64,000 nt of DNA from contig NC_086352.1 of NCBI RefSeq assembly GCF_036324505.1, positions 35,906,881 to 35,970,880 of the forward strand, written 5' to 3'. The notes below the pieces were generated by a model, which searched no databases, was not told where the DNA came from, and saw only the letters and a program-made list of their open reading frames with translations. Below, in pieces: positions 1 through 13,900 of the stretch. The DNA is from Eleginops maclovinus (lineage: Eukaryota; Chordata; Actinopteri; Perciformes; Eleginopidae). Positions within the stretch are counted from its first letter, which is position 1, and every line of letters starts with the position of its first letter. Both the position numbers and the translations under genes were made by a program.

Positions 1-1931
1 TGCAGCTGCAGGGATCCACCTAAGAGGCTGGAGGAACACCATATGTGGTGAGTGCATCCTATTGGCGACAACAAATAATTTACCTGGATGAAAAAATTAA
101 TTTATTGAACATACACCATTTCTACTTCTCAAATCTTATCTCTCATACTAGGCAAATTCAGTGAATCATGTCGGGGAGAAACTGTGTATGACTACAACAT
201 GACCTGCTGCAGCCGCACCTGCCGGTCCCTCAGCCAGACTGACCACTCCTGCAAGAGCAGCATCACCGCAGTGGATGGCTGCGGCTGTACAGAGGGAACC
301 TACATGACTGAGGACAGCCAGTGTGTGTCCAGAGAACGCTGTCCTTGCTATGATAAAGAAACCATTATTCCTGCTGGGCAGACTGTCAAAAAAGATGGCA
401 ACACATGGTAAAACATAGTGTAATGATGTCAGAGGTTAGGCATTCAGGAATGTCATAAAAAACCTATATAGAGTCGCGAGCTGAAACCCCTCCGCAGCAC
501 CTCTGTGTGTTCAGCAGGATGTCTGCAGGAGGGACTTAGAGTTGTTGTATATAATACATATAATGTCTCTGTTCTAGCAGTAAACACTGAGAAGTGTTTC
601 AGAAATAATGCTGGATGTGGTTTGGAACATAATATGGCATTTAATCACGGCAGCGTTTAGCTGAGTTTCTTCTCCTGGTAGAAAACTTTCACAGAGCAGA
701 GAGATCTGCATGATGCTCCAAAGGGGCAGCTTCAGGTCAGCTCAAATTTAAATCGACAGTTACAGAATCAGCACTTCAGGAACAGGGCTGGAATAGAGGG
801 GGATGAGGCATGCTACAATGGGCGATCAGTTTGGTATTTGGAGCAAAACAGTTATTGTTAAAATATAGCATAATAGGAGACCAGTAAGCAAATAAAAACA
901 GGTTTATCCTAACATTAATATAGTGAATTTAGCTTATTAAAAAGGTGCTATGATTTACTTAAATCTACTTTTTGTAAAATATTGAACAAATAAACTTGGC
1001 TTGAGTTTTCATTTAACTGGTGTTACATCAAATCTAGCAATCCATTTTGGATATGTGTACTTTCCCACGATGGGATTATATGCATTTCAATTCTACCAAT
1101 TGTACCTAATGTTGTTCCAGTTGATTTGGAAAATGAGGGGAAGCTAGAGGGCATTGTAGCAAGTCAACATTATTTTAAAACAATTACGAATTCCATTGAC
1201 AAACAAAGAATGGTTTCAGGATGCTAGCTGATGACGTTAACTTTTTTTTTGTCACAGTGTTTGCAGACAAGGAGCTCTCAGCTGTTCAGGAGTGACTCAA
1301 CAACCATGTATGTTTCCACATACCACATGCAGAAAATCAATGCTATTTGGTGAATGCTATTGTGCTTAACTGTTTGATTTGTGGATGATAATGAATGTTA
1401 ATCCCCTTGTAATTTCCCCATATTTTGAATTATCTTCCAAATCATGAAAGTCCTAGGATGACAGAAGTCATTCCTTGTTAATTCGTAGTGTGCTATAATC
1501 ATATGCACAATGCAATATTATGATCAAAACGCTCTTCATCATGAGTTTGTCATTTATTACCCAGCATCATGTGTGGCCCCAATGGTTTACTTTGACTGCT
1601 CCGATGTTCAACCTGGGATCACTGGGACTGAATGTCTAAAGAGCTGCAGCACTCTGGACATGGCTTGTGTAAGTACAGCATAAAGTGCACAAACAAACAC
1701 ACTAACACACACACACCTTAAACATATTTCTAACATACATGACTAACAGTCTTTTCCGGCCTCCTTTGGTGTGCTACAGATTTCTACCGACTGCACGTCG
1801 GGCTGCATGTGTCCTGATGGCCTGGTGTCAGATGGACTGGGAGGCTGCATCAACGAGAGCAGCTGTCCATGCCTGCATAACGGACAGGCCTATCATCCCG
1901 GGCAGACTCTCACTGTGGACTGCAACATCTG
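1..1931 (+). CDS. Mucin exons 1-5: end of D2 C8 module plus two TIL/E modules
   Basis: Exons <1-47, 152-407, 1258-1307, 1565-1668 and 1780-1931. The first exon ends a C8 module (residues CAAAGIHLRGW-type, then RNTIC) and continues into a TIL module rich in spaced cysteines (YDYNMTCCSRTC, VDGCGC, RERCPC). The E-type stretch NTCVCRQG crosses the exon 2/3 junction through split codon tg|t. The segment APMVYFDCSD then SCSTLDMAC, followed by SGCMCPDGLVSDGLGGCI and CPCLHNG, is the TIL module that precedes D3 in MUC2 and MUC5AC. In polymeric mucins these modules belong to the N-terminal multimerisation region. The window cuts the first exon, so its true start is not visible. Confidence 0.88.
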
Positions 1932-4900
1932 GTTTGTGCACCGCTTTACAAATACACAGTATTGTATATGGCTGCCAGGAAATACACACAGTACACTGTA
2001 TATCCTCTCACACAAGGATTTCCCATTGTATTTTATTTTTGAAAAAATCAACTGATTGGTGGAAACAGTACAAAGCACTTTGAAAAACAAACTTTTATGC
2101 AAAAAAAAGAAAGGACATCAGTCAAAAAATACTTTTTCATTTTGTCCTTGACTTTAAATATGTCTATAAAAAATCCGTTTAACCTCATTAAAATGTCTGC
2201 ATTAATTTTCTTTGAATGACATTTTTATTGAACTTTTCACTATCGTGTTAGCTGTCTCTTTACTATAAAACATGTCCAAGTTGTATATAATAATTGTAAT
2301 AAACTTGATAAAAATTAAACGACTGCAATGTCCCTTGTTTAGAGCGTCCTGTAAAAAATAGTTAGCGTCAATTAACCCCCAAATTGACCAATCAGAGTAA
2401 AATATCCAATTAAGCTGAGTAGAATTTGTTATGTTCAGAAATATATCCAGTATATAAAGTAAATTGGTCTAAAAAGATGGTCATTGGAATCTGGTGCTCC
2501 GATCATCATGTGCTGTGACTCGAGCACAGTCACAGGGTCCCCTGATGAGAAGGCACATGTGAATCTGTGCAAACAGAGGAAAGTGAGTGTACACTCATTT
2601 TGCAGATACAAGTAAAAATTGGTGCTGGCAAAAAAAACCGTTATTGCGTTAATCACATTGATTATCTGTGATTAATCCTGATTGATTATTTGTATTTACT
2701 TGTATTTTGGGAGGCGATAAAATGCGAGACAAATTGATAGTAGTGACAGTGATTTTCCTTAATTTATTATAACATGATTTCTGAATTATTGGCATGAATT
2801 TCCAAAAACAATCAGACACTTGGCTAAAGCAAAGCTGCTGTCCCAGAGAGCCGCTGTGATTCCGCTCTGCATAAGCATATCATCTCTGCTGCTGTCATAC
2901 TGCAGCTCTATCTGTTCCTCCAGTGGTCGCTCTATCCACTATCACACTCCTGTTTATCTTCTACCAACTGGAGCACACTTCAGCAAAATGTTTGTCTCTT
3001 TGCCCAAAACCTAAAGCAAACAAGTGCAGTGTGATAGCAATGGCTTCCTTTCTCTTTTCACTGCCTGGCGATCCATGGTAAACATCTGCTCTAGTATTAT
3101 GGGGCAACTTTGGGTCAAACTAAGTAACGTTATATATTGTTTTTTTTAACACATTAAGGTGTGAGTGTTAAGGTGTTAACATTAACAGCCAAAATAGAAA
3201 CACTAGAAGAAAGCAATGACTCTTTATGGTAGGTGTAGCTTATTAAAGTTTGTTTCCGGTGTGTGTCTCCCCAGCTCCTGCAGTGGAAGGAAGTTCACAT
3301 GTACCACCAATGTGTGTGATGCAGTGTGTGGTATCTATGGTGACGGGCACTATGTCACATTTGATGATAAGAGGTTTGACTTCAATGGAGACTGTGAATA
3401 CACACTTCTACAGGTAAAGTGGCAGGTGGACAGTGGAACAGTGAATACAATTGTAATCCTTAAAATGTTACAAGTGTGATTACTATGGGTACATTAAATG
3501 TTTACAGCGCTAGATAAAATGCTGCATCGATTCAGGTTTTCAGAGGACAACATCAAAATCAGAACCAGAAATCCTTTACTTTTTCTACGGCAGGAAATTT
3601 ACAGTTTTACAGCAAGTAATGACAGTGGCATGGCAGGTAAAAAAAAAGGCATGCAATAATAAAGAATAAGCTAACCTAGTAATTGTAGAAAAGCACAGTC
3701 ACTTGAATCAAAATAAACAAAGATAAGTATGTAAGTACACATCCATGGCTAAAAATTATGAGCAGCAGCTTCAGATCTTGGTTACATATGTAGGCTAATG
3801 TAAGGTTTTTATCATAACAAAATTAAAATGTTGGTTCTCACACAAAGCCAATTTCGGAAAAATTCAGATCAATAATCTCTAATTATGGTCTTATTTCTTG
3901 CAAAAAAGTTAAGCATTATAACTTGGTTTCCACTAATTGCATCCTGTGTCTACGCCTAACTCAGGACCACTGTGGCATCGGAAAGACCAACGGAAGCTTC
4001 AGAATTATCTCGGAAAATGTTCCATGTGGAAGCACTGGAACGACCTGCTCCAAGGCCATCAAGATCTACCTTGGGGTAAACACAACACCCGTTCTGCCTA
4101 AAGTTGTTGGCATGAGGAACACTCTAAAGTATACAGTGCTGGAAAAAATTAAGAGAGCACTCCAAATGTGTTTTGTATGGCAGCCATTCCATTCCAGTGT
4201 CAACAGAGAGAAATGTTTTCTGTAGTTTATAGAACAAAAATGTTTTATTTTTAATTTTAACACACACACACATACCTATAAATAGCAAAACCAGAGAAAC
4301 TGATAATGCTGCGGTGGTCCAAATGTGTCCATGCTACTGCCATGCACTAGGTGTGGATTTGTTTCTTTTTGAAGAAAAAAGCATTTTATTTCAAGCTATC
4401 GTGTTCCCTTTAATGAAATGGTATTTACCTTTTGATGTTAAAACTACTGAAGAATAATGAATTGATTAAACCTTAACCTGTCTACTTATTTAACTCCATG
4501 ATGATTTTATTTTGCCTACAGGATAATGAATTCCAATTAAAAGATGAAAAATTCAGCGTGTTAAAGGGCAGCACGGGTAAAGGTGGTAAATCTAAATTAC
4601 ATAAGATGGGTATCTACCTGGTGGTGACGATCAAGCCAGGACTTGTGATGGTTTGGGACCAGAAGACCAGTCTTTTCATTAAACTCAACCCGCAGCTCCA
4701 GGTAAATAATCAAGTCTCTATCTCTCAATTAAAACCATTGCACAAAGGATATTGATGCGGGCACTTACGTTTCAGATTTACTCAATATTTGGTTAATCGA
4801 ATATCGCAATAATAAAAAAATGTGGTGGACATGATGACTAACAGTCAGTAAAATAACATGGTGCTGATATCATGATGTATTACCCAACCCAGCAACCCAG

Positions 4901-7900
4901 TTGAGCGGTTGAGGCTCTTGTATCTAATAACTTTATTTAAAAGTTCATTCATTAACAGGCGCAGCCTGGTCACTGCTCTCATCAAGTTAGTGACTAGCTG
5001 GTGATCATTTTGTAAATCTCAGTAGAAGGCAGAGACTTAACAGACAAAAGATGACTAATACTGAATTTAGTTGTTTTAAACCTGACAGCATTCTTTTGTT
5101 GTCTGCAAACACATTTGCCATAAAAGGTGTTTAAGCCTGGACTTCTGTAACAGTTGTTCTGATTTTTCCATCAATCAATTCAGCTTCAGATTAGCTAAAG
5201 GTACATTTGTCATGGGAATCTGGCTAACAATCTATCTTATTGTCTTCAATTCTCACAATGTAAGATAGTGCTATGTTTACGTTAAGTCAAATCCGGAAAG
5301 ACGAGCAAGAATGGCACTAGAGGCTTTTCTCAATTCAAATCTTGTTTCCCTTCTTCTCCTCGCTGGCTTTTGTAAGAATTTGATTGACATATCTTAATCC
5401 AGCTAATTACTTTTTTTGTGCACACTCTGTCCCAAACAGTTTCCAAAGACTCAGATGGTGCAGTGTAAACTAGCCCTCTTCCTATGAAAAGTCGATGCAT
5501 CAGATGAAAATGCCATACCTCCACCTGAGGGGGTGAAGAATATTTGCCTTACTCAGTATCAGTCCAATCATAGCTGTATATTCTGTCATTGTGCTTCCCA
5601 CTTTAGGGTCAAGTATGTGGTCTGTGTGGAAACTACGACGGTAACAGTAAGAACGACTTTACTACACGCTCCCAGGAGACAGTTGCAGATGTTCTAGAAT
5701 TTGGAAACAGTTGGAAGGTTTCATCCACCTGCCCAGATGCCGGACTTGTCACTGATCCCTGTGCCTCTAACCGCTATCGAGCAGCCTGGTCCCAGAAACA
5801 GTGCAGCATCATCACCAGCGTTACCTTCCAGAGCTGCCATTCAAAGGTAACAGCGTTATCAGACTCATACAACTCTCAAGCTGTGGTATTCGGAAAGTTC
5901 TATCTTTGTAAATGTGACTCCAATTTATCACTGATTACTACTATTATTCCCTGTGCCACAGTTGCCACTACTACAAGCATGGAACGACACTTTAGTTATG
6001 CCCTACGTAGTGACTTTTAAGCATGATCTATACTTTAGCCACTAAGGGATGCAACGGGAGAATTTGTTAGGACTCGTGTTTCAGACTAAGACACAATGTC
6101 CAATGAGTTTATCTTTGAATCTATCGATCCATTTATTATCAGTTCCATATGTTCACCATGATGAATTTATCCACATGGCTCTGTCTGTTATCATTCAGTG
6201 AACAATATATGTATGCCAGTCACACTCTGATACAAACACTTTAACACACAGTTCGACTCTACTCTATAACACTGTGTTGACACCACACGGTCAAAACCTG
6301 TTTGCTTTCCCGTCCCACACACCTAATTATGATCACCAAGTGATTACCTATATGCACCATCCTGTGGTCAATGTCAGAACAGCATTTTCCATTCACTTTG
6401 TGCAGACAACAATAAATCACACAAAATGCATTATTGCTCCAACACCCTACTTTTATCATTCTCCTAAAGTCTTTTGCTAAACAGAACACTACTGTGTGTT
6501 GAAGGTTGACCCTGGTCCATACTTTGATTCTTGCGTGAGAGACTCTTGTGCTTGTGACTCTGGTGGGGACTGCGAGTGTCTCTGCACTGCTGTGGCTGCT
6601 TATGCCAAAGCTTGTAATGAAGCTGGGGCCTGTGTTAAATGGAGAACTCCAAAGCTCTGCCGTAAGTTTGACACCATTACACATGGAACATCTGAGATAC
6701 AGCATTTGAGGATTTGTAGGATGTATTTTTAGCCCCCCCAAAATAAACTTGTTTATCATATTATGTAACACTTTGTATTTTGTAGAGAGCTATGAAGTAC
6801 ATATGTTTGTTTGTTGTTTCTTGCAGCTGTTTTCTGCGACTATTATAATGCCCCTGGTGACTGTGAGTGGCATTACAAGCCTTGTGGAGCTGACTGCATG
6901 AAGACATGTAGGAATCCTTCAGGAAACTGTTCCACGCTCATCACTGCCCTCGAAGGTAGTTTCCCCAAATATGTTATGCCATCATCTTGACTAGAGGAAG
7001 GTGTTAAGGTCAGACTTTGAGTACATCTCAGGTCAACTGACTGATAGACCTTTATTCCAAGAAATAAAAGTCATTTTGATCCAGTAGACATATTGGATCT
7101 AGATATCAAAGTAGTAAGTAAACACACTTGTGTTTTAAAATTGGGAGTAGGATTCACTTGAGAAAGTTGTGTATGGATGACCAAACCCAAAAAACTGCTT
7201 ATGCACTCAAATAGAAGGTTCTTGTTTGGAAGTTGGAGACATAAATCACATATTTGTAGTACAGTTCTTAATAAGCTGTGTCAACTTCCAGAGTCTCAAT
7301 TCTCCATTGAGCATAAAGTACTTTATGCTCAATGGTGTTTATAAATGAGGCCACTGGACACGGTCAATATTTTGAAACCAAGCCTTTCAGCAAATTGCAT
7401 TTGCAATTTGCAATGCTCTGTTTGTAAAGAGTTTTGAGTTTAAGCACTATAGGAATGCAGCTCTTTATCATTAAGTAATATTTGTATTTCTATATATGTT
7501 AATCTAAATGTTATAATGGTGTTGCAGGCTGCTATCCAAAGTGTCCCCCAACCCAGCCCTACTTTGATGAAGACAACATGAAGTGTGTCACCTGGCGTCA
7601 ATGTGGCTGCTATGATGACAAAGGCACCCACTACAGCATTGGAGATAAGGTTCCATCGAACAACTGTTACACTTGGTATGTCTCATTCAGAGGATTTATT
7701 GTACATACAATTTGAAATTAGGCCTCAATCAAGTCAAAGCCCCATGAAATGTGTATGACCTACATTTGAAAGCTTGAAAGTTGAAGTAAGAAATAAAGAA
7801 TTTGTATCTAAAACACATTTTCTGCATATCTACATCCCCTCAATTATTTCAGATAATGTGTGATAATTCTGTTTAAAGACACAGAAACAGTTCCCGTTAG

Positions 7901-10900
7901 TAATGGTTCAGGCAGAAAGTGGTACTTCAGCCCAGGAGACTTTGAGAAGGCTTCAAATCAAAATGATTATAAATTCAGATAAAGTTCTCTGAACAGTTGA
8001 TATTGCAAAAGCTCCTAAGTTTGGGAAGACAATTCAGAAAATGTATGTATATACAGTATAAGGCTATGACACACATAGTCTTCTTAACGTAAAGGGCTCT
8101 GTACCTTATTGACTGTGGGCACCTGTATCAAATGGATACAGACACACTTCTTTTATCAAAAACACACACACATCCACAATTAGGCCATGCAGACCGTGTT
8201 TTTTCGATTTTCAAAACGAATTCTTGTCAAAAACAAACATGACCTACTTGTGACCACTAACATATTAGTGTGGGCTTACATGAAATAATAGTTGTGGTGG
8301 AATATGACATGCAAACTACTAAGGATTATTGATATGACTTAATGTATCTTCAATGTTTAGCTCCTGTTCAGATTCTGGAATAAGGTGCAGCTACAATGTG
8401 AACTGTAAGTAAATACATACACTGACACAAACCTGACCACTATTTACGTATTATTTTATGTGAATACACATACACACACTCAAACATAACAGTTCTAAGA
8501 AAATAAGAACATAAAAGCATTTCACTTCCTATCTGCAGCTTGTACATGCTTCATTAATGGAAAAACATATGAATATGGGGAAACCATCTACAACACCACG
8601 GATGGGCTAGGAAACTGCATCACAGCTGAGTGTGGGGCAAATGGGACTGTAACAAGAAGAACGTACACGTGCGTAACGACCACTACACAAGGCCCTCAAA
8701 CTACGTCTTTTGCATTTAGCACGGTTGGGGAGACAACATTAGGTAAGAGAAAATCTGTGCAGCATGAACACTTATGTTATAAACATTGATTATGTGGTAA
8801 ATATTTAACTCAAAAACTATAAAAAGAAAATAAATACTTCAATAAATTTTACATTCGGATAATATTCTCTAAAATAAACACATTTTGCATTGTTCGAAAC
8901 ATTTCTAATTTCCTCACAGTTGCTGCAACTACGTTACAAGCCAACACGACATTTGGAACCACATCTGCTGAAGTGTCCACTTCACAAGCAACAACATTGG
9001 AAACCATTATTACATTGCCAACAATTACTGAAACAACAGTTGGTGTAGTCACAGGAGAGCAAAACACAACCACATTAATTACTCTACCATCTATTATCAT
9101 TTCAACTATTGTGTCTACAAGTCCTGAAACTACAGTTGTAACATTAACACCCTCGGTTGTAACCAAAACCACTGAAACTCCTCTAACAGAAACAGAGGGA
9201 ACCACTGCCACACCTTTAGAAACAACAACCTCAGCAGGAACAACAGTAAACGTTGCTACAACTAAACCACCAAAAGAAGTCACCAGTGGCCCAGTTACAA
9301 CCTCTACCACAGCTGTTGTGGAAACTACAACAACGACAGGTGTTACAACAGAAAGTCCAGAAACTACAGTTGTAACATCAACACCCTCTGTTGTAACCAA
9401 AACTACTGAAGTTCCTGTAACAGAAACAGAGGGGACCACTGCCACACCTTTAGAAACAACAACCTCAGCAGGAACAACAGTAAACGCTGCTACAACTAAA
9501 CCACCTAAAGAAGTCACCACTGGCCCAGTTACAACCTCTACCACAGCTGTTGTGGAAACTACAACAACGACAGGTGTTACGACAGAAAGTCCAGAAACTA
9601 CAGTTGTAACATCAACACCCTCGGTTGTAACCAAAACTACAGAAGTTCCTGTAACAGCAACAGAGGGGACCACTGCCACACCTTCAGAAACAACAACCTC
9701 AACAGGAACAACAGTAAACGTTGCTACAACTAAACCACCTAAAGAAGTCACCACTGGCCCAGTTACAACCTCTACCACAGCTGTTGTGGAAACTACAACA
9801 ACGACAGGTGTTACAACAGAAAGTCCAGAAACTACAGTTGTAACATCAACACCCTCGGTTGTAACCAAAACTACTAAAGTTCCTGTAACAGAAACAGAGG
9901 GGACCACTGCCACACCTTTAGAAACAACAACCTCAGCAGGAACAACAGTAAACGTTGCTACAACTAAACCACCTAAAGAAGTCACCACTGGCCCAGTTAC
10001 AACCTCTACCACAGCTGTTGTGGAAACTACAACAACAACAACAGGTGTTACGACAGAAAGTCCAGAAACTACAGTTGTAACATCAACACCCTCGGTTGTA
10101 ACCAAAACTACGGAAGTTCCTGTAACAGCAACAGAGGGGACAACTGCCACACCTTTAGAAACAACAACCTCAGCAGGAACAACAGTAAACGTTGCTACAA
10201 CTAAACCACCTAAAGAAGTCACCACTGGCCCAGTTACAACCTCTACCACAGCTGTTGTGGAAACTACAACAACAACAACAGGTGTTACGACAGAAAGTAC
10301 AGAAACTACAGTTGTAACATCAACACCCTCGGTTGTAACCAAAACTACTGAAGTTCCTGTAACAGAAACAGAGGGGACCACTGCCACACCTTTAGAAACA
10401 ACAACCTCAGCAGGAACAACAGTAAACGTTGCTACAACTAAACCACCTAAAGAAGTCACCACTGGCCCAGTTACAACCTCTACCACAGCTGTTGTGGAAA
10501 CTACAACAACGACAGGTGTTACGACAGAAAGTCCAGAAACTACAGTTGTAACATCAACACCCTCGGTTGTAACCAAAACTACGGAAGTTCCTGTAACAGC
10601 AACAGAGGGGACCACTGCCACACCTTTAGAAACAACAACCTCAGCAGGAACAACAGTAAACGTTGCTACAACTAAACCACCTAAAGAAGTCACCACTGGC
10701 CCAGTTACAACCTCTACCACAGCTGTTGTGGAAACTACAACAACGACAGGTGTTACAACAGAAAATCCAGAAACTACAGTTGTAACATCAACACCCTCGG
10801 TTGTAACCAAAACTACTGAAATTCCTGTTACAGCAACAGAGGGAACCACTGCCAAACCTTCAGAAACAACAACCTCAGCAGGAACAACAGTAAACGTTGC

Positions 10901-13900
10901 TACAACTAAACCACCTAAAGAAGTCACCACTGGCCAAGTTACAACCTCTACCACAGCTGTTGTGGAAACCACAACAACGACAGGTGTTACAACAGAAAGT
11001 CCAGAAACTACAGTTGTAACATCAACACCCTCGGTTGTAACCAAAACTACGGAAGTTCCTGTAACAGCAACAGAGGGGACAACTGCCACACCTTTAGAAA
11101 CAACAACCTCAGCAGGAACAACAGTAAACGTTGCTACAACTAAACCACCTAAAGAAGTCACCACTGGCCAAGTTACAACCTCTACCACAGCTGTTGTGGA
11201 AACCACAACAACGACAGGTGTTACGACAGAAAGTCCAGAAACTACAGTTGTAACATCAACACCCTCGGTTGTAACCAAAACTACGGAAGTTCCTGTAACA
11301 GCAACAGAGGGAACCACTGCCAAACCTTTAGAAACAACAACCTCAGCAGGAACAACAGTAAACGTTGCTACAACTAAACCACCTAAAGAAGTCACCACTG
11401 GCCCAGTTACAACCTCTACCACAGCTGTTGTGGAAACTACAACAACGACAGGTGTTACAACAGAAAGTCCAGAAACTACAGTTGTAACATCAACACCCTC
11501 GGTTGTAACCAAAACTACTAAAGTTCCTGTAACAGAAACAGAGGGGACCACTGCCACACCTTTAGAAACAACAACCTCAGCAGGAACAACAGTAAACGTT
11601 GCTACAACTAAACCACCTAAAGAAGTCACCACTGGCCCAGTTACAACCTCTACCACAGCTGTTGTGGAAACTACAACAACGATAGGTGTTACGACAGAAA
11701 GTCCAGAAACTACAGTTGTAACATCAACACCCTCGGTTGTAACCAAAACTACGGAAGTTCCTGTAACAGCAACAGAGGGGACAACTGCCACACCTTTAGA
11801 AACAACAACCTCAGCAGGAACAACAGTAAACGTTGCTACAACTAAACCACCTAAAGAAGTCACCACTGGCCCAGTTACAACCTCTACCACAGCTGTTGTG
11901 GAAACTACAACAACGACAGGTGTTACAACAGAAAGTCCAGAAACTACAGTTGTAACATCAACACCCTCGGTTGTAACCAAAACTACTGAAGTTCCTGTAA
12001 CAGAAACAGAGGGAACCACTGCCAAACCTTCAGAATCAACAACATCAGCAGGAACAACAGTAAAGATTGCTACAACTAAACCACCTAAAGAAGTCACCAC
12101 TGGCCCAGTTACAACCTCTACCACAGCTGTTGTGGAAACTACAACAACAACAGGTGTTACGACAGAAAGCCCTGAAACTACAGTTGTAACATCAACACCC
12201 TCGGTTGTAACCAAAACTACTGAAGTTCCTGTAACAGAAACAGAGGGAACCACTGCCAAACCTTCAGAATCAACAACATCAGCAGGAACAACAGTAAAGA
12301 TTGCTACAACTAAACCACCTAAAGAAGTCACCACTGGCCCAGTTACAACCTCTACCACAGCTGTTGTGGAAACTACAACAACGACAGGTGTTACGACAGA
12401 AAGTCCAGAAACTACAGTTGTAACATCAACACCCTCGGTTGTAACCAAAACTACTGAAGTTCCTGTTACAGCAACAGAGGGAACCACTGCCAAACCTTCA
12501 GAATCAACAACATCAGCAGGAACAACAGTAAAGATTGCTACAACTAAACCACCAAAAGAAGTCACCACTGGCCCAGTTACAACCTCTACCACAGCTGTTG
12601 TGGAAACTACAACAACAACAGGTGTTACGACAGAAAGGCCAGAAACTACAGTTGTAACATCAACACCCTCGGTTGTAACCAAAACTACTGAAGTTCCTGT
12701 AACAGAAACAGAGGGAACCACTGCCAAACCTTCAGAATCAACAACATCAGCAGGAACAACAGTAAACGTTGCTACAACTAAACCACCTAAAGAAGTCCCC
12801 ACTGGCCCAGTTACAACCTCTACCACAGCTGTTGTGGAAACTACAACAACGACAGGTGTTACGACAGAAAGTCCAGAAACTACAGTTGTAACATCAACAC
12901 CCTCGGTTGTAACCAAAACTACTGAAGTTCCTGTAACAGAAACAGAGGGGACCACTGCCACACCTTTAGAAACAACAACCTCAGCAGGAACAACAGTAAA
13001 CGTTGCTACAACTAAACCACCTAAAGAAGTCACCAGTGGCCCAGTTACAACCTCTACCACAGCTGTTGTGGAAACTACAACAACGACAGGTGTTACAACA
13101 GAAAGTCCAGAAACTACAGTTGTAACATCAACACCCTCGGTTGTAACCAAAACTACTGAAGTTCCTGTAACAGAAACAGAGGGGACCACTGCCACACCTT
13201 TAGAAACAACAACCTCAGCAGGAACAACAGTAAACGTTGCTACAACTAAACCACCTAAAGAAGTCACCACTGGCCGAGTTACAACCTCTACCACAGCTGT
13301 TGTGGAAACTACAACAACGACAGGTGTTACGACAGAAAGTCCAGAAACTACAGTTGTAACATCAACACCCTCGGTTGTAACCAAAACTACGGAAGTTCCT
13401 GTAACAACAACAGAGGGGACAACTGCCACACCTTTAGAAAAAACATCCTCAGCAGGAACAACAGTAAAGGTTGCTACAACTAAACCACCTAAACAAGTCA
13501 CCACTGGCCCAGTTACAACCTCTACCACAGCTGTTGTGGAAACTACAACGACGTCGCCAGGTGTTACGACAGAAAGTCCTGAAAGTACAGTTGTAACATC
13601 AACATCCTCGGTTGCAACCAAAACTACTGAAGTTCCTGTAACAGAAACAGAGGGGACCACTGCCACACCTTTAGAAACAACAACCTCAGCAGGAACAACA
13701 GTAAACGTTGCTACAACTAAACCACCTAAAGAAGTCACCACTGGCCCAGTTACAACCTCTACCACAGCTGTTGTGGAAACTACAACATCTTCGCCAGGTG
13801 TTACGACAGAAAGTCCTGAAAGTACAGTTGTAACATCAACACCGTTTGTCGTTACAAAAACTACGGAAGTTCCTGTAACAGCAACAGAGGGGACCACTGC

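Noticed and set aside
6481..6504. Alternative acceptor (cag at 6482-6484) for mucin exon 10
   Set aside because: It would put a TGA in frame within seven codons. The acceptor ttgaag at 6504 restores the C8 module in phase.
6259..6771. 170-codon minus-strand open frame over mucin exon 10
   Set aside because: Antisense shadow of the C8 exon and its flanking intron; no domain seen.
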